A stretch of DNA of 64,000 bases from Schizochytrium sp. TIO01 (Eukaryota > Sar > Bigyra > Thraustochytrida > Thraustochytriidae). The stretch is from the NCBI GenBank assembly GCA_004764695.1, contig SMSO01000037.1, forward strand, positions 4,524,337-4,588,336, written 5' to 3'. A program made the position numbers and the translations under genes. The notes beneath the pieces were generated by a model. The model ran no database searches and was not told the origin of the DNA. It saw nothing but the letters and a program-made list of their open reading frames with translations. Below are positions 55,451-64,000 of the stretch, piece by piece; within the stretch, counting starts at the first letter, position 1; every line of letters begins with the position of its first letter.

Positions 55451-57631
55451 AGAACCGAGGTGGTGGACCTTTTCATGCATCGTAAAGCGCGTTGTCCAAT
55501 GTGACTGGTTTCGTTTGCTTGTCTTGAGGCAGTGCTCAAATTTACTCAGCGAAAGACGAAGCAAAGAAGCAGAAGGTAGGTACAGCTTCTGCAAGGGACA
55601 GAGCCAGCGACGGAGCAGTTTCTTTGGCTGACAAGGGTATATGTACACTACATATCATGGCATAGAACAGCACATTTGCGCGCTGATTATTGCGCGAGCA
55701 GCAGCAAGAATATATAGATAGCTGAAAGCCGAAGAATTTGGATACTGACTTGGAAGTTAGAGCTTTAAGAGTACGGATATGTTAAGCTTTCTAGCAAGAT
55801 TAGTATCCTAATCTTTCCTGGACGATGCGCTTGAATGGGTAAAAAAATACTGGCTATTGAAATCTCTTGCAGTTTTGGGAAGAATTTAATTATTCTTCAG
55901 TGACTTTCCTGCAAGTTCGTGGGCTGTTCGTCGTTTGGAATGAATCCTGACGAGTATCCCAACCTAATCCTGACCTCGACTTTCTTCAAGTATCCATTTC
56001 TTGCTGTTGACATATTCCTTCCCTCTTTCCGGAAAAGTAAAAAAAGAAAAAGAAAATTCAAGCTGTGCCAAAATGATTATTTCGAATTACTTTTAGTAAT
56101 AATAATAATAATAAAAGTTAAGCTATATATATATGATAGAAAAGAAAGATGCATGTTATTATTATTATTCTTATTATTAATTTCAAAATAATTATGTTGA
56201 AATTGAGAAAAAACAAAAACAAAAACAAAAAAACATAGAAAGTGTAATTTTGATTAAAAAATAAAGAACTTATAATTTGGATAAAACTAAAGCTTGAAGA
56301 AAAAAAATCATTCAACAGAAATGACTTGCGAAAAATTGAACAGCCTGTCACTCTTAAAAAAAGAAAAAAGAAAAAGAAAAAGAAACCACCCAAGTTCGAG
56401 CGGCGCGCAGTAATTAGGATCGCCCTAAAAACTTTCTGCATTTGGAGCCTGGAATCCTAATTTTCTTCCTTCTCCCCGCCATAATCAACTTTAGCAGAAG
56501 AAGACAAGCGGGCACTTTTTATCCTCTTTTCTGGCTAGCACTCTGCAACACGTTCAAGTTATTCTCACTTCGTCCCCAATCCACAGTAGTCCGTATAATT
56601 AAAAAAGAATGCTTTAAAAAAAAATAATCAATACAATAGCTAACAGTTAGGTATGTATAGAAAACTACAGAAGAGCTGAAGAACCAAATAAAAAAGAGCG
56701 GTTCGACATCGTGTCCGTCGTTGACGAGTCCCATCAATTGATAAAGAGCGACTTCCTTCGCTGAGATCGCATTTATTCAGGGAAGAGCTCGAATCAAACC
56801 AACCAAATCAGCCACCAACCAAGCCGCCAAGCAACTACGCAAGAAAGTCAACGGCCTCGGGCAGCGACGACGGCGGCAGGCTTCTTTGGACACGAGTATC
56901 ATCGAAGCTCCCACCAGTGACCAACCACCCAAGCTGTCAAGAGCTGGGCCTGGAGAGACGATTGTTGGCAGTACAGATGGCAGCACTGATGGAGGATCCC
57001 CTTGAACAAATAAACAAATAAAAAAACAAACAAACAAGAAAACAAGCAAGCAAACAATCTAAAGACGAAATGATAAAATGATCAAGTGACTCGATGCCTC
57101 TGTGCCTAAACCCAAACCTTCTGCAAAGAGTTGGTACCAACGCTGTCCGGCACGTTCTTGCTGCGCTTTACCCTGAAGTTTCAGAAGGGAAGTTGCCAAA
57201 GCAGTGGTCGTCGCTCGCGGGTAGTGGATGCTGTAAAATCGCCAGCAATCGTAACTCGGCGCTCTGATCGCAAACCAGTGCTGCTGGAGCCAAGCAAACC
57301 TAGGATGCCGTGATCCCGAAGACTCACGCGCAGCAGGGCGAGGTAGGCACGCACGTGACCCACATGTTCAGGTCGACGAGGTCCGCCTCGAGTTCTTCTT
57401 CAAGTCGTCCGTCTTTCGAGGGCACTCGTTCCCTTTCTGTGATTTCTCTCGTGCGTGCCAACTTCCTCGTTGATTTGAGTCGATCGAGATGGGCGAATCG
57501 AAAGTAACAGAGCGAACGAGGAGACGACTGAATGGCAAATGTCTTCAATTCCGAAGCGAGTTATTTCGAGCGAACTTCACACATGAGAGTGATCGAAGTG
57601 AGAATTATAATGAATATTGAACAGCCATATA

Positions 57632-57700
57632 AATGAATGAATGATTGAATGATTGAATGAATGAATGAATGAATAAATGAATGAATGAATGAATGAATGA
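57632..57700. repeat. (AATG)n microsatellite
   Basis: About 17 units of AATG with ATTG and AATA variants. This is the complementary orientation of the CATT arrays at 24.2, 31.1 and 34.1 kb. Confidence 0.95.
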
Positions 57701-60460
57701 CACTTCTTCAGTCAGTCCTTGGGTTAATTGGCGAAGTGCACTCATGGCTCGTGGCCTGTGCGGGTGTCACGGTAGGTGTGGCCCGAGCTTTGCTGAAGCT
57801 GGGCGGCAGGGCACAGCAGGGACCGACTTGCGCTAAACATAGAGCACAAATGCGCCGAGGTAAGCGGCAGGAACTACACGGGGTTTAGAGCGAGCGGCAT
57901 GTCTGAGTTTAGAGAACTTTACTCCGTTGGAATTGCAGCAGTGACTGGAGAGGAGCTGGGCCTCCGTATCCTCTCGCCAGTCACGCTGAATGTCGCAGGA
58001 TTCTGCCAGAAAGAATATGACACAGTGGTATGATGCTGATCAAGGTAGTCTCGGCTGAGTCAGGTGAGGAAAAGGCTGGGTGATGGAGGAATGGGTCCAG
58101 AAGACCAGCACCTAAAAGGGTTTTCACACGCCAGCCAACCAATTCAAGCGAGGCTTGGTGGTCATCACGTGAAGCGATCAGTGAATTCGAGAGTGCTGAC
58201 TTTTTGAAGAGAAAATGAAAGAGTGGTGGTACCGAGGCCTCTGAAGAGTTTGGAAATTAAATGAATGTTCCATTTGAGGGCTCCTTTTATTTTCTTTTGG
58301 AGCTGGCCTGCAGGAAGCAAGGGCCCGGACGAAGCCTCGCAGATGCCTATCTGCACGTCGTTTCTTTTTTGTAAGTCATGAATGCAAGGTATTTTTGCTA
58401 AAATTCGCGTCAAAATTTCGTATCTCTAGGCGCGTGGTTCGCGACACCATATATAAGGTGTATACAACAGTAACCCGCCTGTGTTAGAACATTATCACGT
58501 TATTTTGCAATCCAATATGAACCCATCTACCATAGTTTCAGTCTGCGTTGGCACTCTGGGATGTAACAGAATGAATGGTTTACAATTTGTAAATATTAGA
58601 GTGATTCTATTTTCTTAAAATAAATGAAGCCATTAATAAGCTCATCAACAACATAGCGAACACCAATAGCACTAGAAATCATCCTCTTGACGGTACCTGC
58701 CGGTCTGTCAGCCAACCTGTCGATAGTGCTCTGAAATATAAAATAAAACAGAATATTTATATTCTCAGCATTCTTCTCACTGACATAAAAAAAGAAGAAA
58801 AAATCAAAGTTCGAGATGAGTCTTGCAAAATCCTTACAAACATAACTTTGCTTGCTGACTTCCTCCGCGTCTACTTGCCTCTACTAAAATAAATGAATAT
58901 TTCTTACAATTATCTTTATATAAATCAAGGTAATGACAGCTTCTTCATGTACCGGAATTAGCGTCTTAACTGGCAAGAGACTTGCGCCTGCGTCACCGAG
59001 CTAGAACATTCTGCTTATTAAAAAAAGATCTCAAAGACTGCAGTGATGAATGTTTGTTTCTCTTGTAACTTTTGATAGGACTTCTATTTTTGGAATAATG
59101 AACGTTTGTTGACGATCCTTTTTGCATGTTGGATGAGAAGAAGCCAACCATTGCGAGCTGGGCTAATGACTTGTGGCTCTTGTGGGTTTGCGTTTCGGTG
59201 GCCCAGATCGATCGATTGGTCGTGATGGCAGCACGTGGTCGTCTCGATGCGGCTCTCTATGATTGGTTTTCCTGCGAAAAGAAATCCTATACTTGGTTCA
59301 AAAGTTCTGTTCCCTTCCATGTCCGTCGTGAGCCTGGAGCACAGAGCCCTTATGCTATACCTACCTATACATCTAAACCTAGTAAATGAATGAATAAATG
59401 AATGAATCGAGACCTCATACTGTTGTTACTTATAGTACATTTCAAGTAAACAAAAAGGATACATTAAGGAACAAGTTGACAATATTCCCCTCACCACTGC
59501 CAATGTCCAGGACTCTTGCCGACATCGCTACCGAGCTGCGGCTGATCACGTGGTGAAGACTTGCCGCGAGTATGCATCCTCTCGGTACCCTTCAAGCTTG
59601 CTGGAGCTGGCAGCTAGCTTTTAAAAGAGATGCGAAGTTTGTACAGATTTATGTAACTGTTCGAAGATGCTCAGCGAGCCGCCGTTTCCAACTTGTTACC
59701 CTCGACGTACGTGGAGACCTTTCTGGCCGCACGTGTCTCTCTCTGTGTCTTCAAGAATCTAGGCGAGATACAATAGATGGCAGCTTGGCAGAGAGACCTC
59801 GAATCCAGCCTCAAAATGGATGACTGGATGGTTGGCTCGCGATTTGCATGTCCCTAAATCGACAGCAACCTGCATTTTTCAGGAAGCGTCTTCTGAGGCC
59901 CAACAGAAGGAGGGAAGAACTAAGGTTAAGCTGGCGGGAAATTGCAATGGCGATCGCAGTCGAGGCAAGGAAAGGCAAGGCGCGCTCTGAACCTGTTGTT
60001 GTTGTTGTTGCTGCTGCTGCTGCCCACGGTTAGTTCGATGTGCAGTTTTCCAGGCGATGTTTAATCTTTGCCACAGCGGGGCCCTCTGGCAGGACCACTG
60101 GCACTCTGGGCCGCCATTACATCTGGAAAGAGAGGAGACTCCAAACGATACTCCACGAGCCAACGTCTGTCTCCTCGCCACCCGCTTGAGACGGCACATT
60201 TCGGAGTAAACTCGCGAGGCATGGCATCATTTCAAGATCTAGCTGGCATCCAAGATGGCGGTCCCTTCGCATTCCATGCTTCTTCCCTCAGAAAGACCCG
60301 CCGGGACCGCCCTCGCTGCCCCAAGATAAGATCTCAAGGCCCCAAGCGCTGCCGCTCCACGGGCCTCTTTCCGCAAACAAGCGCCTGCATTCTGCACGGT
60401 CTGAGCTTGTCCCTGCAATCAATCCGTGGTCCATCCAGCGCAACGACGGACTCCAATCTT

Positions 60461-60538
60461 GCAAAAAGCAGAGCAAAGCAGAGCAAAGCAAAGCAAAGCA
60501 AACCTAAGTAAGCAAAGTAAGCAAAGCAAAGCAAAGCA
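60461..60538. repeat. (GCAAA)n array
   Basis: Pentanucleotide AGCAA/GCAAA units with short interruptions, about 12 copies. Confidence 0.9.
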
Positions 60539-60763
60539 TTCTTCTTTCTTTGTTTCTTTCTTTCTAAACGCGCCTAAGAAGAAGATGGAGCCCCTTCTCC
60601 CTTTTCACCGAAAGCGAGAGAAGCCGGCCCAGGCCTACTGGCCTCCTAACCTAAACCATAGCAACGCGTGTCATTTGCGCTCGTCGATGGCGGCGGTCCT
60701 GTGGGCTGCAAGTGTGGATGGATGTCGATAACAACTGTTTCACTCACATTCTTTTATTTTATT

Positions 60764-60800
60764 CTTTCTGTTTCTTTCTTTCTTTCTTTCTTTCCTTTCT
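60764..60800. repeat. (TTTC)n microsatellite
   Basis: About eight tetranucleotide copies. Confidence 0.9.
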
Positions 60801-63080
60801 TCGTCTGCGGTAGAGAAAGAATGGAGTCCTGTTATGAATAGGGAGGAAGAAAGACTCAGAAGCAGAGAGACGGCAAGTGCCGCGAAGGTCGTCGCCATGC
60901 GGGTCGTCTCGCGGGCGTCGAGAGCTGGGGTCATCGAGGTCTCGTCGCAGCGCGTGGGAAGAGAGGTTTTCGCGAGGTCCCGCCGTTTCGGCCTTTGTTC
61001 TGTGAGCGAATAATATATATATATGTATGTAAGTTGAGACGAAACCGCGGGCGCCTGAGATAAGAAAGAAAGAAAACTGCGGCTAGCTAGAAAGATAAAG
61101 GGCTAGCTAGCTTTTCATTGATCGATTACATTTTTTAGTAAAAAGAAAAACGTTTCGAGGTTCTTTTACTTGCTAGGATTAAAAAATAACATTGAAATTT
61201 AAATAAAACGAAAGATGGATTCTTTTCTATCTATTTTGATGATTTATTTTCAGGTAAAGTAAAATGAAAAGTTGCCGCAGTAGATTGTTTTATTTAAAAA
61301 TAAAACTGTTAACTAATACATTTTCTTTTTAAAGCAAGAAGAAGAAAAAGAAAAGAAAAAAAAAACTACTATCGAGGAAAGAAAAGAAAGGAGACAGAAG
61401 TTCATTATTACTAAACACTCTACGGAGCTGCGGGAGGAGGGAGTTCACGCTTAGCTGGCATTACCACAGCAGTAGAATCTCCCTTATTAAAAAAGCGAAA
61501 GTGTGGGAAAAGAAAAAGTGCAGAAGTTCATGAGTAAGTAAGCAGTAGCTTTTCCCAGTAGTGACACTTAGGGTGAGGCGCCACGAAGGTGCGACCGGCA
61601 ATGGTAGGAGTTTCCTATCAGTAGCTAGAGAGGGGGATTGGCGAGACGAAGTAAATTGGTACGCGCCGTGTAAGCACGAACGATTCTATAATGAGCGGTC
61701 GCGGTCCAATTCATTCAGTCTGTCATAATGGAGCGGCGGCATGGACAAAAGACCGGAATCCTTTGCCTGGCATGGCTTTGGATTTAGGAGTGCTGCAAGG
61801 ATATTTGGGGGCAGAATATTGGAGAGGTTGACAGTATTTTGAAATGGAAAAAAGATATTTCCTAGCGTGCTCAGATCCATGCTAAATAGTGAATCAAATT
61901 AGGGGGAGGAGGGGGAGGAGGGACTGCGACTATGGATTGTGCACATGCTATATCATCACGTTCCCATGATGCTTTTCGCCATGAGAAGGAGTTCCTCATG
62001 AGTGAAACTCGGTTTTACTGAAGAATGACTTGAACGACATCGAATTGATCCTGTTCAGGTCAGATCGCGCGGAAATTCGTTCGTGGTGTATGGAGGGAAG
62101 GACACTGAGACTCGTTCTGGCAACAGAATGAGTCTCTCTCCAAGACAGAGTTGCGCCTCGTCATCGTCGAGGCCACACGCCAATTTTTATAACCATTTAT
62201 ATCATCGAGTCCCCCTTTTGCGAGCCAATACGCTCTCGAATCTAAACTATCTGACCTCTTCAAGCTCGAAGCCGCGTACCTCGCAATGCTGCTCATCCTG
62301 GCATCGGAAACTCCGATCTCTCCAGCAAGTTATCCGAAACATCACCGCGCCACTTGGGCAGTGAAGTACCGCGAGCGAGCTTTCAATAATACCTTAGTGG
62401 AGTACAGTGAAGTGCGTTGCCAGATCTCAAAGGGCGTCTACGATGATCCCCGTATCCAGGTCGCTGTTAAACCCATGCGGGGGAACGCCAAGATCTTCGC
62501 ATCGTCTTGGGTCCCACTCTGGAACAAAGCGAGCCTTGCTGCTTAGGCTGGTCTGTCTGCAGGCTCGCGAAGAGCGGTCTGTCTGCAAATGCTGCGCTCG
62601 GCCAAGCGAATCTATCTCACCCGGATCCATCTCACCCCAGCAAAAACAACCCTGAAGTATATGTCCTCCGCCAGGACGCGCGTGTTTGACTCACCATTGA
62701 AAAAGAGCGTGCCGCCACGGGGGTGTCGGTGTCCAAGCGCTGCGCACGATCTGAAGCCAGAGATTCGAGGCAACTGAGTAGGCTTCGAAAGAAGAGTAGG
62801 CTTCGAGAGACAAGCCCTTTCCCCGAAAAGCTACGGTTCGGGTCGTTTCGCCCTCCTGGGTATCGTCAGCGACGCCGATGAGGGCCCGGTCCTTTCAAGC
62901 GCGTCTTCGGGCCCGCCGCAGAGAAGATCCTCAAGATGCGAGGGTCCCAGGGAGTCGAAGTATCCAATCCGATTCCCTGGAAAAAGACATGCATGTAGAT
63001 GCCACGCCGTGCCTGCGGCGAATCTGTACTCCATTGTTCACAAAGAGCTGGCGAATTCCGGGCAGCACGCGCCCCTTAAA

Positions 63081-63223
63081 ATGCATACATATGCATGCAT
63101 CGATTATATTTATGTATTCATTATATGTATGCATTTATGTATTTATTATGTTTATGCATTTATGCATAAATATAATTTATGCATTTATGCATTGATTATA
63201 TTTATATATTTATGTATGCATAC
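63081..63223. repeat. ATGCAT/TTTATG-type imperfect array
   Basis: About 140 bp made of ATGCAT, TTTATG and TATTTA units, alternating purine and pyrimidine in many places. The Tyr/Ile/Met-rich frames over it are artefacts. Confidence 0.85.
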
Positions 63224-63633
63224 GCCAGCGTGTAAGCCAGCGAGCGATTCGACAGGCCCGAGCTTCGAGTAGCTCGCTCGCCATTGATCAATCGGCTAAT
63301 CGGCTCTCGATTCCTGTCGCGCTTCGCGTCCTTTCGCCCAAGCTCGCGTTTCTTGCGCGAGATCGCAAAGTTCTGGCGGAGGAGGAAAAAAATTCTGCAC
63401 GCCAAGTATAAGATTCAAGCGCGCTCGAGATTGTTCGAACCTTGGAAACTAACTTCAAGCGGCTGCCAAAAAAGAAGAAGAAAAACACTAACGGTGGACA
63501 GCCCAAGCCTTGGAAAGGACCAGTCTTGTAGCAGGATGGCACGGAGACGTCGATATTGCCACTGTCGTCAATGTTGTCAATGTCGTCAACATACATTGCC
63601 AACATTGTCAATATAGAGCGGCGATTGGCAAGC

Positions 63634-63638
<5 letters not shown>

Positions 63639-63672
<34 letters not shown>
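63639..63672. repeat. (GA)n dinucleotide array
   Basis: About 17 GA copies. Confidence 0.97.
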
Positions 63673-63673
<1 letters not shown>

Positions 63674-64000
63674 GGAGTCCCAGCTGGCAAGCGTCCCTTC
63701 GCACGCTCGAAATGGAATCTCTCTCCCACAGCCAGCTTCTGCAGCCCTCTCCTTTAGCTTCTGCTTCTTCCAGGAGGAGAGCCAATCCCCACAGCGCCGC
63801 TCGTCCCGCCGTGTTCTTGGCTCTTCTTTTCATGTATTCTTCTTCTTCTTCTTTTTCTTATTTATTGTTTCTTATTTATTTGTTATATTTATTTTGTATT
63901 TCTAAAAGGGAGAGACCAACCAGATTAGCTCGTGCTCCGCCGAAGCAAGCGCCGCTCAGAAGGCGTCTTCCACCTCCTGGCGAGTGCCTTCCTTCCTGCC

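Larger units (their letters stand above)
55650..64000. other. Gene-poor region with simple repeats to the window end
   Basis: No convincing gene. It contains AAT repeats near 56098-56113, a polypurine stretch at 56200-56390, an (AATG)n array, AAAGC and TTTC arrays, a short TA run at 61012-61026, an ATGCAT-type array and a GA run. Frames such as 62083-62546 and 63284-63905 are open on several strands and frames, and look like chance. Confidence 0.4.

Noticed and set aside
63284-63905. Overlapping ORFs on both strands near the right edge
   Set aside because: They run across a GA array and T-rich tail, with no recognisable domain.

Overview
This is nuclear DNA of a eukaryotic protist. Nearly all recognisable genes are long and uninterrupted by introns. 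They sit on both strands with separate intergenic promoters, and the spacers are full of microsatellites and polypyrimidine tracts. A fibrous-sheath-interacting-protein-1 (FSIP1)-like gene suggests a lineage with cilia or flagella. Intron-poor genes, moderate GC, a Crinkler-type gene and a stand-alone type I dehydroquinase would fit a stramenopile such as a labyrinthulomycete (thraustochytrid). That placement is inference and cannot be proved from this window.

Layout. 0-3.4 kb: the 3' part of a Crinkler/RHS-type protein (P-loop ATPase plus a restriction-endonuclease-like fold), followed by a broken ORF series. 3.5-4.2 kb: a short region open on both strands, of unknown meaning. 4.2-24 kb: gene-dense. 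It holds VWA8 (three AAA modules plus a VWA domain), an FSIP1-like coiled-coil gene, a divergently transcribed 1556-residue unknown protein, two tandem double-hotdog thioesterase-like paralogues of identical length, an unknown 474-residue protein, and an unknown 721-residue protein with an N-myristoylation signal. 24-41 kb: a gene desert of simple repeats with one alpha/beta-hydrolase-like gene. 41-48.3 kb: a possible transcription regulator of unrecognised family, a 3-dehydroquinate dehydratase and an NCA2/DGS1-like mitochondrial membrane protein. 48.5-52.8 kb: no genes, but a diverged tandem satellite with a period of about 170 bp. 52.8-64 kb: gene-poor, with one probable decayed minus-strand gene at 54.7-55.4 kb and more microsatellites.

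There is no operon logic. Neighbours are mostly unrelated housekeeping, mitochondrial (VWA8, NCA2-like), metabolic (thioesterases, dehydroquinase) and candidate ciliary (FSIP1-like) genes. The most notable structure is the roughly 170-bp satellite. Its phase is kept over about 22 units, and the unit length matches a nucleosome repeat, as in many centromeric or heterochromatic satellites. The next most notable are the Crinkler-type gene with a possible catalytic substitution and the regulator-like gene whose upstream region is a stack of distinct repeat arrays.
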